Part shown: in pieces, positions 6,522 through 15,245 of the stretch
How positions within the stretch are numbered: the first letter of the stretch is position 1
Layout: the number at the start of each line of letters is the position of its first letter
IMG/VR virus record: IMGVR_UViG_3300048091_000434
Location: 1-40,522 of that record
Reading direction: 5' to 3' (one strand)
DNA from: a virus
Length of the DNA stretch: 40,522 nt
Position numbers and translations under genes: made by a program
The notes under the pieces: model-generated
The model's database searches: none
What the model was told of the DNA's origin: nothing
The model's input: only the letters and a program-made list of their open reading frames with translations

Positions 6522-8727
6522 GGTATTGGGGCAATTCGCAGACTACGGCCTCGAACCCGAGCAACCGTTGGTATTCGGCAAACTGACCCGCTGCAAAACC
6601 TCCCAGGACAAGGGCAAGGAAAAGAACGGCTGGTATGTAGTCCATGAGCACCGGACCGAGAAAAACGAAACGCTGATCTTCGGCAGCTTCGGTGACTGGC
6701 GTTCCGGCGAAACCCAAAAAATTAAGGTCAAGGCCGGACGTATGAGTCCCGAAGAGCGCGAAGTTATGCGCGCTCGTCAGGAAGAGGCAAAGCGCAAGGC
6801 TGCTGAGATCGCAGCCAACGCTGCACGGCGAGCGGCCAACCGTGCTGCAGGTCTGTTCAAACGCATGCCTGAGAAGGGCAAAAGTGCTTATCTGGATCGA
6901 AAGCAGATTGTCGGCTTCAAGGTTCGTTATGCGCCCCGTACCGGCGCATTTTTAGTGCCTATGTGTAACGTGCGGGATCAGATTGTCGGTCTGCAGGTGA
7001 TCTTTCCGGCAAAGCAAGAAGACACCGGGCGCGACAAGGCTTACTGGCCTTACGGCATGTCGAAAGAGGGCGCCTTCCATTTGATTGGCCCGCACCCTGA
7101 ACCCGGTGAGCCGGTGCTGGTGTGTGAGGGCTACGCCACGGGTGCCAGCTTGCACATGGCGACGTCGCTGACGGTCGCAATCGCGTTCGACGCGGGCAAC
7201 TTACTCCCGGTCTCCAAGGCCATGCGCGAGCGTTTCCCCGGTTGTCCGCTGATTCTCTGTCGGGACGATGATTGGAAAACCAAACGCCCCAATGGTGAGC
7301 CTTGGAATCCCGGGGAAGAGAAAGCCAACAACGCAGCGTTGATCGTCGGTGGTCAGGTGGTCGCACCTGTCTTCTCGGGTGAGCGTGAGACCAAGTGGAC
7401 CGACTTCAACGACCTGCACGTTGCCGAAGGTTTGGAGGCTGTCCGTCGCCAGGTGTTGGCGGTGGTCAAGCCTCCTGCAGCTGGTGGCTGGAAGGATCAA
7501 CTGGCCCGCACCGAAAACGGCTCCCTGATTGCGCACATGCAGAATGTCGAGCTGATCCTGGGCAACGACGAGCGCTGGGCCGGCGTGATCGGTTACAGCG
7601 TGTTCAGCTCCAAAATCGTCAAACTGCGATCCGCACCCTTTGGCGGTGGTGCCGGCGATTGGGCCGACATCGATGACATGCGGGTGATGAAATGGCTCGC
7701 ACAGCAATACAACTTGCGGGTTAAAGCGTCCCATGTGATCGAAGCGGTTAGCGTGGTTGCCCACGACCATGCTTTTCACCCGGTGCGCGAGTACCTGGAG
7801 AAGCTTGAGTGGGACCGCGTGCCTAGGCTGGAAAGCTGGTTGACCGATGTACTGGGCGTCCAGGCCAGTGAGTATTCTGCCAAAGTTGGCAAGCGCTGGC
7901 CGATCTCGGCTGTGGCTCGGGTGATGCGCCCAGGCTGTAAGGCTGACTCGGTGATGATTCTCGAAGGCGGGCAGGGTGAAGGTAAGTCCACCGCCATGGG
8001 CATTCTCGGCGGCGAGTGGTTTATGGACACGCCTTTTGCCCTCGGCGACAAGGACAGTTTTCAGGCAATTCGCGGCAAGTGGATTGTCGAGCTGGGGGAA
8101 CTGGACAGTTTCAACAAGGCTGAGAGCACCAAGGCCAAACAGTTCTTCTCGGCGTCCACCGACACCTACCGCGAGAGCTACGGCCGCAGAACAAACGATG
8201 TGCCACGCCAGTGTGTGTTCGTGGGTACCACCAACCAAGAGGAATACCTCAAGGACGCCACCGGCAACCGGCGTTACTGGCCGGTGTTCTGTAACAAGGT
8301 CGACCTGGAAAAACTGCGCGAGATCCGTGAGCAGCTGTGGGCTGAAGCGGTGTTCTGCTTCGAGGCTGGCGATATCTGGTGGGTAACGAAGGATGAGTCA
8401 TGGATGTTCGCCGAGGCACAGGACGAACGCTTTGTTGTGGATGAGTGGGAAGGGCCAATCCTGACCTGGTTGGAGGAATCGCAGCTCGGCGAAACCGCCA
8501 CCGGCAACGAGATTTTGACCCAGGCTCTCAAGCTCGATTTCGGCCACTGGGGCAAGCCTGAACAAATGCGAGTCGGCGCGATCATGCACCGGCTGGGCTG
8601 GCGTAAGAAGCGTATGCCGGCGTTGGCAAAAAGCGGTGTCCGTCAGTGGGCCTATCAGAAGCCCGAAACGTGGGGGCGTGTGTCTGCATTGCAGCAGACG
8701 ATGGTAGAGGAGCCTTGCTTTGATTAA
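6511..8727 (+). CDS. Toprim primase - VapE helicase replication protein
   Basis: A 738-residue fusion replication protein. Residues about 195-260 are a Toprim domain (LVCEGYATGASLH, then AFDAGNLLPV and LILCRDDDW). Residues about 420-650 are a VapE/P4-type superfamily 3 helicase-like ATPase with Walker A GGQGEGKST near 485, a WIVELGELDSF Walker B region and GTTNQEEYLKDATGNRRYWPV. The ATG at 6511 follows GGAAGG; an upstream frame to 6445 lies inside the DksA gene. In P4 the comparable alpha protein combines primase, helicase and origin binding. The repeat tract at 9111-9387 may be its target (inference). Confidence 0.92.
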   Translation: MLDEVLGQFADYGLEPEQPLVFGKLTRCKTSQDKGKEKNGWYVVHEHRTEKNETLIFGSFGDWRSGETQKIKVKAGRMSPEEREVMRARQEEAKRKAAEIAANAARRAANRAAGLFKRMPEKGKSAYLDRKQIVGFKVRYAPRTGAFLVPMCNVRDQIVGLQVIFPAKQEDTGRDKAYWPYGMSKEGAFHLIGPHPEPGEPVLVCEGYATGASLHMATSLTVAIAFDAGNLLPVSKAMRERFPGCPLILCRDDDWKTKRPNGEPWNPGEEKANNAALIVGGQVVAPVFSGERETKWTDFNDLHVAEGLEAVRRQVLAVVKPPAAGGWKDQLARTENGSLIAHMQNVELILGNDERWAGVIGYSVFSSKIVKLRSAPFGGGAGDWADIDDMRVMKWLAQQYNLRVKASHVIEAVSVVAHDHAFHPVREYLEKLEWDRVPRLESWLTDVLGVQASEYSAKVGKRWPISAVARVMRPGCKADSVMILEGGQGEGKSTAMGILGGEWFMDTPFALGDKDSFQAIRGKWIVELGELDSFNKAESTKAKQFFSASTDTYRESYGRRTNDVPRQCVFVGTTNQEEYLKDATGNRRYWPVFCNKVDLEKLREIREQLWAEAVFCFEAGDIWWVTKDESWMFAEAQDERFVVDEWEGPILTWLEESQLGETATGNEILTQALKLDFGHWGKPEQMRVGAIMHRLGWRKKRMPALAKSGVRQWAYQKPETWGRVSALQQTMVEEPCFD

Positions 8728-9085
8728 GCGAATCGATGAGATGCTCAAGCTCTGGGCGCAGGATCTGCACTCGCCGATTCCTGAAACCTATGGCGGAGCG
8801 AGTGGAGGCAACATGATTGCCATGCTGATGGAGTGCAAGGGGGAGCTGATACGTGGCACGCGGGGAAGTCGGGTGCTGTTGGATGAGTCGGCGGATATTG
8901 AGCTGATCGTCAACAAGCATTTGCCGGCGCAGCTATCGCTGGTGGTGTGGGAGCACTACTGCAACCACGAAAGCTTTCTGTCGCAGAAGTACACCCACTG
9001 CGGTTGCAGTCGCGATACCTATTATCAGCGACTGCATGAAGCGCACCTTCACATCGCAGGTCTGTTGCTGGGGAAAGCTGCATGA
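8720..9085 (+). CDS. Q-like late antiterminator / late regulator
   Basis: A 121-residue protein with the end pattern of phage antitermination Q proteins: CGCSRDTYYQRLHEAHLHIAGLLLG, a helix-turn-helix-like SRxTYYxRLxEA segment, here described at residues about 93-117. It starts with TTG at 8720, with AGAGGAG seven bases upstream, overlapping the primase stop by 8 nt. The position, last in the early rightward operon and just before lysis and packaging genes, is where Q sits in lambdoid phages. It would let polymerase pass the terminator at 9568-9592 into the late genes. Confidence 0.7.
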   Translation: MIKRIDEMLKLWAQDLHSPIPETYGGASGGNMIAMLMECKGELIRGTRGSRVLLDESADIELIVNKHLPAQLSLVVWEHYCNHESFLSQKYTHCGCSRDTYYQRLHEAHLHIAGLLLGKAA

Positions 9086-9110
9086 CCCCTAGCGTCACTC
9101 CGCATACCCT

Positions 9111-9387
9111 TGTCCTACTGTCCGGCCTTGTCCTACTGCCATTTAATGCGGTCGGACAAGTGCAGGCCGCGCCGTTGCTGGGCTGTCCTACTGTCCAACC
9201 TTTGCCCGCACCATGCACACGTAAGCATAGCGGGCACGTAGTCGCGCCCATGGCGCGCACGCGTGCTTTTAGCTTTCTCTCCATACACAAGGAAAAGTTA
9301 AATAAGGTAGGACAGTAGGGCAGAGCCCCGAATTTAAGGGGCTGTGGCTGTCCTACTTCGACTCTGAATGGTAGGACAGGTAGGACG
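9111..9387. repeat. Cluster of TGTCCTAC / GTAGGACA repeats
   Basis: The 8-mer TGTCCTAC or its complement occurs at 9111, 9129, 9184, 9307 (reverse), 9349, 9371 (reverse), and once with the last base changed at 9380 (reverse). Several copies are extended to TGTCCTACTGTCC. Seven copies in 277 bases, in both orientations and in a stretch without a convincing gene, are far above chance. They could be iterons of a replication origin served by the Toprim-VapE protein, or binding sites of a regulator. The only frame across them (9082-9318) looks non-coding. Confidence 0.7.
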
Positions 9388-9567
9388 GGACTACAGAAGC
9401 GATAGCCGAGGTGTTGTATTCGCCGACATTCGCTAGGCGTTCACCTTGCGTTACCCACTTATTCACCGGGTGGCATTAAAGTGGGGTTGCTGCCACCGGA
9501 ATCCACCTGTAAAAAGTACCCATCTTCGATAGGTGCGACCGCAGAGAGCGGCAGGCACCACACACCA

Positions 9568-9592
9568 AACCCGGCCCTTGTGCCGGGTTTTT
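9568..9592 (+). terminator. Intrinsic terminator before the late genes
   Basis: AACCCGGC (9568-9575), loop of six, GCCGGGTT (9582-9589), then a short T-run. It stands 20 bases before the holin start, in the place of lambda tR'. It fits a late operon that is silent until an antiterminator acts. The 9388-9567 stretch upstream shows no clear gene; TTGCGT near 9448 with an AT-rich block about 20 bases later is a possible late promoter, too weak to call. Confidence 0.75.
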
Positions 9593-9611
9593 GCGTTTAT
9601 GGAGTAGGGCG

Positions 9612-9959
9612 ATGACGAACGAGCAGCAAGCGCTGGCAGAGATGCCAATCTGGTTAGTGATCGTCCTGGCCCTGGTCGGCGGCGTGTCGGGTGAGATGTG
9701 GCGGGCGGACAAGGATGGGGCACGAGGCTGGGTGTTGTTACGGCGCCTGGCCCTGCGGTCTGGTGCCTGTATCGTCTGCGGCGTGTCGGCCATGATGCTG
9801 ATGATCGGCGCCGGCATGACGATCTGGACGGCGGGGGCCTTGGGTTGCCTGACTGCGATGGCCGGGGCCGATGTCGCCATCGGCCTATACGAGCGATGGG
9901 CCGCCAAACGTATTGGCGTTAGCGAGTCGTCCGCCACTGGCGGCGAACCAGGGCAATGA
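9612..9959 (+). CDS. Phage holin, three membrane helices (LydA-like)
   Basis: A 115-residue protein with three hydrophobic segments: IWLVIVLALVGGVSG (about 14-30), CIVCGVSAMMLMIGAGM (about 53-70) and AGALGCLTAMAGADVAIGL (about 75-94), and a polar C-terminal tail. GGVSGEMWRADKDG between the first two resembles LydA-type and related holin families. GGAG precedes the ATG. It forms the inner-membrane hole that releases or activates the endolysin. Unusually, the endolysin is not next to it but more than 23 kb away at 32967. Confidence 0.75.
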   Translation: MTNEQQALAEMPIWLVIVLALVGGVSGEMWRADKDGARGWVLLRRLALRSGACIVCGVSAMMLMIGAGMTIWTAGALGCLTAMAGADVAIGLYERWAAKRIGVSESSATGGEPGQ

Positions 9960-10687
9960 TGCGGCTTGAGATGCGCGACAACATCGACAAGATCGTGAAG
10001 GGCATGCGAGGGCTCAGTCGCAACAAGGTGCCAACTGCTGCGGCCAAGGCGTTGACCTTCACTGCTGAACGAGTGCAGATCGCGGAGAAGGCCGAGATTG
10101 CCCGTGTGTTTGATCGTCCTACCCGCTGGACGTTGAACTCGATTTACAAGCGAAGTGCCACGGCCACCCGATTGTTCGCCCGCGTGTGGGTCAAGGATGA
10201 AGCCAGCTCGGGCGTTGCGGCCTCGAAGTACTTGCCGGTGCATATGGATGGCGGCAATCGTCCGCACAAGCGGTTCGAAAAGGCGCTGATCCACTATGGC
10301 CTGATGCCTGCCGACATGTACGCGGTACCAGGTCGACGGGCTCGAATGGATGGCAACGGCAACATCAGCCGGGGCCAGATCGTCCAGATACTGTCAGCGC
10401 TTGGCGCTGCCGAGCGTGTATCAGGCTTCATGGCCAACCGCACGGCGCGGAGTAAACGTCGCAATCGCAATGCTCCTGACTACTTCGCTGGTCGGCCGGG
10501 CAATGGCACAGGCCCATTGGGTATCTGGCAACGCATTGGCAACGGTGCGCGCCCCATCCTGATCTTCGTTAAGCGTCCGACCTATCGTCGTCGCTTCTAC
10601 TTCTACGGTGTGGCCAACCGCGTCGCCGCTGCCGAGTTCGAACCGCTGTTTCGCCGGGCATTGGCCCGCGAGATGGCTCGCGACTGA
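9956..10687 (+). CDS. Minor tail protein Z-like (tail completion)
   Basis: A 243-residue basic protein resembling lambda gpZ: an N-terminal segment with KGMRGLSRNKVPTAAAKAL, where gpZ-type proteins have VPxAAAxAxNR, followed by a long basic, loop-rich body and a C-terminal LFRRALAREM. gpZ-like proteins complete the tail where it meets the head. It overlaps the holin stop by 4 nt. In lambda, Z lies after portal and head-joining genes; here it stands before the terminase, an unusual place. Identity by pattern only. Confidence 0.55.
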   Translation: MMRLEMRDNIDKIVKGMRGLSRNKVPTAAAKALTFTAERVQIAEKAEIARVFDRPTRWTLNSIYKRSATATRLFARVWVKDEASSGVAASKYLPVHMDGGNRPHKRFEKALIHYGLMPADMYAVPGRRARMDGNGNISRGQIVQILSALGAAERVSGFMANRTARSKRRNRNAPDYFAGRPGNGTGPLGIWQRIGNGARPILIFVKRPTYRRRFYFYGVANRVAAAEFEPLFRRALAREMARD

Positions 10688-10876
10688 GGCCTTCGTCGAT
10701 TTTCAGCGTTTTCTCCCGATTTTGGGGCGATTCAGCAACGGATCGAGGCCTCATCCCCTTTTTCAATGGGTCCTTTCGGCGATCTGGGGAAATGGGGTAA
10801 TTCGAACCCCGATCTTTTTGCAGATTCAACCCGACATAGGGGGTTCCGCTTCCTAGTCCAGTCCATGGAGACGAGC
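10688..10876. other. Intergenic region before terminase, candidate cos/pac region
   Basis: A 189-base gap without a gene, unusually long for this compact genome, lies directly upstream of the small terminase gene. It contains the hairpin GGGGT-AATTCGA-ACCCC near 10794-10810 and repeated CGATTTT/GATTTTGG elements near 10697-10725. Position and the gpA/Nu1-type terminase suggest that it holds the cos cleavage and binding sites; the nicking positions cannot be read. Confidence 0.35.
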
Positions 10877-11374
10877 ATGCCAACGCAACGTGAAATCGCT
10901 GATCACCTGGACATGAGTGAGCGAAACGCTCGCGACGTGCTGAAGGGGATAGGCATCAGCGATTGGCAATCGGCCAGCCTGGACGAAATCCGGATTGCTT
11001 ACATCCGCGACTTGCGCGCGAAAGCAGCTGGGCGCGGAGGCAGCCAACTGGAAGAACTGAATGCGGTGCGGATCGATGAAGGCAGGGTCAAGGCCGCGAA
11101 TGGCCGCTTGCTGTACCACGAAAAATTGCGGTCGCTGATTCCCAGCATGGAAGCGGAACGCGTGCTGGCCGATTGGGCCGGCTTTGCCAACCGGGAGTAC
11201 CTGGGCGGCGTCGAACGACTTATTCAGGAAATCGAGAACGTGCAGAAACTCACGGTAGATCGATCTGTGGTGGCCAAAGTTGCTGGACCTACAACCGAGC
11301 GAATTGCAGGCTACGCGCGAAAACTTGGCGCGGAGCTTGTCGGCAGCAGCGGGGAAATTCAACCCGCCGCGTGA
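10877..11374 (+). CDS. Terminase small subunit (Nu1-like)
   Basis: A 165-residue DNA-packaging protein. The N terminus MPTQREIADHLDMSERNARD is a winged helix-turn-helix of the Nu1 type that recognises the phage cos DNA. The C-terminal part is helical and probably binds the large subunit. I took the ATG at 10877 because TGGAG lies six bases upstream; in-frame starts at 10865 and further left are possible but lack a site. Its 3' end overlaps the large subunit gene by 95 nt if that gene begins at its TTG. Confidence 0.8.
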   Translation: MPTQREIADHLDMSERNARDVLKGIGISDWQSASLDEIRIAYIRDLRAKAAGRGGSQLEELNAVRIDEGRVKAANGRLLYHEKLRSLIPSMEAERVLADWAGFANREYLGGVERLIQEIENVQKLTVDRSVVAKVAGPTTERIAGYARKLGAELVGSSGEIQPAA

Positions 11375-13412
11375 CGTGCCGACAGCGGAGTACTTGAGCA
11401 CCAAGTTTTACCTGCCCGCTGAAAGCGGGGTGCTGCATGGCCTCTACGACTTCCATTACACGCCATATTTCCTCGGTGTCGCCGCCGCGCTGGACGATCC
11501 GCGTGTCAGCGAAGTGGACCTGATGAAGGCCGCGCAGATCGGCTGGACCTGGTTCCTGATCGGCTACCTGTTCAAGTTCGTCCAGTTCCTGCCTCGGCCA
11601 ATCATGATCCTGTTCGCCAAGGAGAAGGACGGGAAAAACTTCCACGATGAGAAGCTCAAGCACGGCGTGACGGCGAACACCGAGATCAACAAGTTGATGC
11701 CGGTCGATACCAGCCGCACCTCCGGCAACCGCTGGGACCACAAAAGCTTCCCTGGTGGCTTCCTCAAATTGGTGGCGTCGAACTCGCCCGGCAACGTCAA
11801 GTCGACCTCGTCCGTGGGGTTGTCGGTGGTCGAGGAGCCCGACGACACCAGCGACGACGTGAAGGGGCAGGGGGATGCGATCGCCCTGCTCGAAGAGCGC
11901 GGAAAACGTTACCCCGGCTCGAAAATGTTGGTCGGCGGAACACCAGCGATCAAGGGCGCGAGCAAGACCGAAGCGCGGTTGGCGCAGACCGATTGCCGGG
12001 TATTGCCGGTCATCTGCCATACCTGCGGCCAAGCCCATGTGCTGGACTTTGCTCACATCAAGTACCTGGACATTGCCGAGGGAGCCGAGCCGCACGAAAT
12101 CTATGGCCGTGCGGATCCTGAGACCGCCGGTTACGCCTGTCCGCACTGCGGGGAAATTTGGGACGACTACCAGCGCAAAGAGAACATCCGCAACACGGTG
12201 TTCAATGCGGTCGAGGCGGGTGATCCGTACTGCGGTTGGGTACCGACCAAGCCCTTTGCCGGACGTGCCGGCTTCATCGAGCTCAACGAACTTTATGCCT
12301 GCCTGCCCGGTACCAGCCTGGCGGACATCGTGCGTGAACAACTCAACGCCGAGCACCGGGCGGAGATGGGCGACCTCTCGCTACTGATCAAGTTCGTCAA
12401 CCAGAAACAGGGGCGCGCCTACGAGTACAAATCGGATCTGCCCGAAGCCGACAAACTGGCGGAGCGGGCTGAAGACTATCCCGAGCTGTTTGTCCCCATG
12501 GGCGGACTGGTCCTGACGGCCGGCGTCGACGTACAGCACGACCGGTTGGCAATCATCATCCGCGCATGGGGGCGGGGCGAGGAGTCCTGGTTGGTTTACT
12601 GGGGCGAAATTCACGGTCAGGTAGTGTTGCCGGATCAGGGCGTCTGGCTTGACCTGGAGAAGCTGTTGTTTGCTCCGATTGCCCACGCTTGCGGCGCCAA
12701 GTTGAAGGTGCTGGCTGTTTCGCTGGACACCTCCGATGGCACCACCACCCAGGATGCAGCGTATTCGTTTTGCCGCAAGCATCAGCAACGCGGAGTGATG
12801 GCGATCAAGGGGGCGAGTGAACGAGGCAACACACGTGACGATGAGCGCAAGGAAATTTTCAGCGCGCCTCGGCAGGGCGTGGATACCGACAAAGAACAAA
12901 AGGCGTCGAAGTACGGCCTCCGTCCTTACATCGTCGGCACGTCACGGGCCAAGGATCTGTGGATCGAAGGTCGGCTGCCGCTGACCGGCGATGGTCCTGG
13001 CCGGATGCATTTCTACAAGACGGTGCGGCCGGATTACTTCCGGCAGATCACCGCCGAAGTGAAGGCTCCCAGCCGGCGACATCACTACCGCAAAGTCTGG
13101 CAGAAAAAGGCCGGGGAACCGAACGAAGGGACGGACTGCGAAACCTATGCGCTGCATGCGGCCCGGTCGTTGAAAACGCACCTGTTGAATGAGCACGACT
13201 GGGCGGCATTGGACGCTCAAATCCGGCAGGGCGGATTGTTCGATTCGTCACCAGCGGAGCCTGAGTCCGAGCAGGATACCGAGCCCCAAACGGCACCGGA
13301 AAAACCGGCACCCACACCACCCGCTGAACCCACCGAACTCCCGCCTTCTGGCGGGAGAGTTGTTTCTGGGCGCCGCAGCGCAATGCGCGTGCTCTCCCAA
13401 CGCAGGAATTAA
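11280..13412 (+). CDS. Terminase large subunit (gpA-like)
   Basis: Up to 710 residues, of the lambda gpA family. Readable hallmarks are the FHYTPYFLG entry region, a deviant Walker A around residue 85 (KAAQIGWTW, like lambda KSARVGYSK), VVEEPDD as Walker B, zinc-like CxxC pairs (CHTCG, CPHCG), and the nuclease region starting TAGVDVQHDRL with GRGEESWLVYW. The C-terminal 60 residues are a Pro/Glu-rich tail. The TTG at 11280 gives the longest form and overlaps the small subunit gene by 95 nt; a GTG at 11376 directly after its stop is an alternative. Confidence 0.93.
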   Translation: MLDLQPSELQATRENLARSLSAAAGKFNPPRDVPTAEYLSTKFYLPAESGVLHGLYDFHYTPYFLGVAAALDDPRVSEVDLMKAAQIGWTWFLIGYLFKFVQFLPRPIMILFAKEKDGKNFHDEKLKHGVTANTEINKLMPVDTSRTSGNRWDHKSFPGGFLKLVASNSPGNVKSTSSVGLSVVEEPDDTSDDVKGQGDAIALLEERGKRYPGSKMLVGGTPAIKGASKTEARLAQTDCRVLPVICHTCGQAHVLDFAHIKYLDIAEGAEPHEIYGRADPETAGYACPHCGEIWDDYQRKENIRNTVFNAVEAGDPYCGWVPTKPFAGRAGFIELNELYACLPGTSLADIVREQLNAEHRAEMGDLSLLIKFVNQKQGRAYEYKSDLPEADKLAERAEDYPELFVPMGGLVLTAGVDVQHDRLAIIIRAWGRGEESWLVYWGEIHGQVVLPDQGVWLDLEKLLFAPIAHACGAKLKVLAVSLDTSDGTTTQDAAYSFCRKHQQRGVMAIKGASERGNTRDDERKEIFSAPRQGVDTDKEQKASKYGLRPYIVGTSRAKDLWIEGRLPLTGDGPGRMHFYKTVRPDYFRQITAEVKAPSRRHHYRKVWQKKAGEPNEGTDCETYALHAARSLKTHLLNEHDWAALDAQIRQGGLFDSSPAEPESEQDTEPQTAPEKPAPTPPAEPTELPPSGGRVVSGRRSAMRVLSQRRN

Positions 13413-13414
13413 AT

Positions 13415-13636
13415 ATGGCCATCACACTGGAACAAGCGCAGAACCAGCTACAGGCCTGGCTCGATGCGAGCCTCAAGGTCAGCCAGAAACAGAGTTACCG
13501 CATCGGTACTCGCCAGCTGAACTATGCCGACGCGGCGGAGATCACCCGGATGATCGATTACTGGCAGGGGCAGGTTGATCGTCTGGCCAGTGGTCGCCCT
13601 CGCGGTATTGTCCTGCGCGGGATCACCCCGTTATGA
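13415..13636 (+). CDS. Head-tail joining protein (gpW-like)
   Basis: A 73-residue protein of gpW type (lambda gpW is 68 residues): MAITLEQAQNQLQAWLDASL at the start, SYRIGTRQLNYADAAEIT in the middle. gpW fills the portal channel after packaging and makes the platform for tail joining. It lies between terminase and portal exactly as in lambda and overlaps the portal start by 4 nt. Confidence 0.85.
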   Translation: MAITLEQAQNQLQAWLDASLKVSQKQSYRIGTRQLNYADAAEITRMIDYWQGQVDRLASGRPRGIVLRGITPL

Positions 13637-15243
13637 GTCGCACGCCGAAGTTGCCTGAGCCCACGTTGTTGGATCGGGCCATCAGCTGGCTCAGCCCCGA
13701 AAGCGGCGCCAAGCGTATGCAGGCGCGCATGACCATGACGGCGCTGGGAGGTTACAGCGGCGCCTCCAAGCGCAAGCGCTCGCTCAGTGCCTGGCACGCG
13801 TCGGCGGGGAGTGCCGCTGCAGATCTGCTTCCGGATCTGCCGACGCTACGGGAGCGATGCCGAGATCTGGAGCGTAACAACCCCATCGGCGGCGGTGCGA
13901 TCAACACGGTCACCACCAAGACGGTAGGCACCGGCCTGGCACTCAAGTCGGTGGTCAATCGGCAGATCCTCGGCTGGGATGAGGATACTGCCCGCGAATG
14001 GCAGCGCAACACCGAGTCGTTGTTCAAGTCCTGGGCGGAAACCACAGCGTGCGACATCACCCGCGAACAAAACTTCTACGGGCTTCAGGATCTGGCCTGG
14101 CGTTCAGTGCTCAGCAGCGGGGACGTGTTTCCGCTGCTGACGCACAAGGAACGGCCGGGACAGCACTATTCGGCCTGTATCCAGTTGATCGAGGCCGACC
14201 GGATCTGCAATCCGCAGGGCAAAGCCGACACGGAAACGCTCACCGCCGGAATTGAACGTGATGCGGACGGTGAACCGATCAAGGCGCACATCCTGCGCAG
14301 CCACCCCGGCGCATTGGGTGTGAAAGAGCGGGTGTGGGATGAGCGACCATTCTTCAATGAGCGGGGTGGGCGGGCGCTGCTGCATCTCTATCGGCGCCGA
14401 CGTGTGGGTCAACCGCGCGGCGTGCCGTACCTCACTCCGGTGATCGAGAAACTCAAGCAGCTCGACCGCTACACCGATGCGGAGCTGGAAGCCGCTGTGG
14501 TGTCGGCGTTTTTCGCGGTGTTTATCAAGCCCGGGAACGGCGGCCAGCTCAGCCCGTTGGCTTCGGCTGCGACCGGCAACACCCCCGTGGGTGGTGATCG
14601 TCCGGCCGGTCGTGAGTCCGGTGGGTGGGACGGTTCACTCAGCGGCGGCATTGTCGCCGAGCTGGACGACGGCGCCTCGATCGACACCGCCGCGCCGGGC
14701 CGTCCCAACCTGGCATTCGATCCGTTCGTGTTGGCGATGTTGCGGCAGATCGGCATGGCGCTGGAGCTGCCGTATGAGGTGTTGATCAAGCATTTCACCG
14801 CCAGCTACACCGCCGCCCGTGCGGCGGTGATGGAGGCCTGGCAGTTCATCCGCGGTTGTCGCGACTTTCTTGGCACCGGCTTCTGCCAACCGGTGTACGA
14901 GCACTGGCTGGAAGAAGCGGTCGCTCAGGGTGATGTCGATGCCCCCGGCTTTTTCGACCACCCGCTGTTGCGTTATGCCTACTGCGGCTCGCTCTGGGTG
15001 GGTGATGGCCCCGGCACGGTGGACCCGCTCAAGGACATCAACGCGGCCAAGGGCCGTGTCGATCTCGGCGTCAGCACCTTGGCCAAGGAATCGATGCTCT
15101 ACGACGGCAGCGACTGGGAAGAAAACCACGAGCAGCGCGCCCTGGAGGTGAAGCGCCGGATGGAGGATGGCCTGTCTACAACGCCGGCCTCACAGCCTGA
15201 AGATCAGCTGCCGCCAAACCCTGACTTACCCGAACGGACCTGA
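13633..15243 (+). CDS. Portal protein (lambda gpB family)
   Basis: A 536-residue portal protein, close to lambda gpB (533). It has the family's early RERCRDLERNNPIGGGAINT segment, a WAETTACDITREQNFYGLQ region, and the late LPYEVLIKHFTASYTAARAA stretch. It forms the dodecameric ring at the packaging vertex. It overlaps gpW by 4 nt and is followed after 2 nt by the protease gene. A Gly-rich insertion around residues 310-345 is longer than I would expect. Confidence 0.93.
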   Translation: MSRTPKLPEPTLLDRAISWLSPESGAKRMQARMTMTALGGYSGASKRKRSLSAWHASAGSAAADLLPDLPTLRERCRDLERNNPIGGGAINTVTTKTVGTGLALKSVVNRQILGWDEDTAREWQRNTESLFKSWAETTACDITREQNFYGLQDLAWRSVLSSGDVFPLLTHKERPGQHYSACIQLIEADRICNPQGKADTETLTAGIERDADGEPIKAHILRSHPGALGVKERVWDERPFFNERGGRALLHLYRRRRVGQPRGVPYLTPVIEKLKQLDRYTDAELEAAVVSAFFAVFIKPGNGGQLSPLASAATGNTPVGGDRPAGRESGGWDGSLSGGIVAELDDGASIDTAAPGRPNLAFDPFVLAMLRQIGMALELPYEVLIKHFTASYTAARAAVMEAWQFIRGCRDFLGTGFCQPVYEHWLEEAVAQGDVDAPGFFDHPLLRYAYCGSLWVGDGPGTVDPLKDINAAKGRVDLGVSTLAKESMLYDGSDWEENHEQRALEVKRRMEDGLSTTPASQPEDQLPPNPDLPERT

Positions 15244-15245
15244 CC

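Noticed and set aside
7201-8238. Long minus-strand frame (345 codons) inside the primase gene
   Set aside because: It lies opposite a clearly coding GC-rich gene with intact motifs; its protein has shadow composition (His, Arg, Gly rich) and no ribosome site.
9082-9318. A 78-codon frame overlapping the antiterminator stop
   Set aside because: It runs through the repeat cluster, has an odd composition rich in Pro, Leu and Val words repeated by the DNA repeats, and resembles no protein; the repeats explain the sequence better.
11289-12356. Minus-strand frame (355 codons) opposite the terminase gene
   Set aside because: Shadow of the large terminase gene; no start site signals and no domain.
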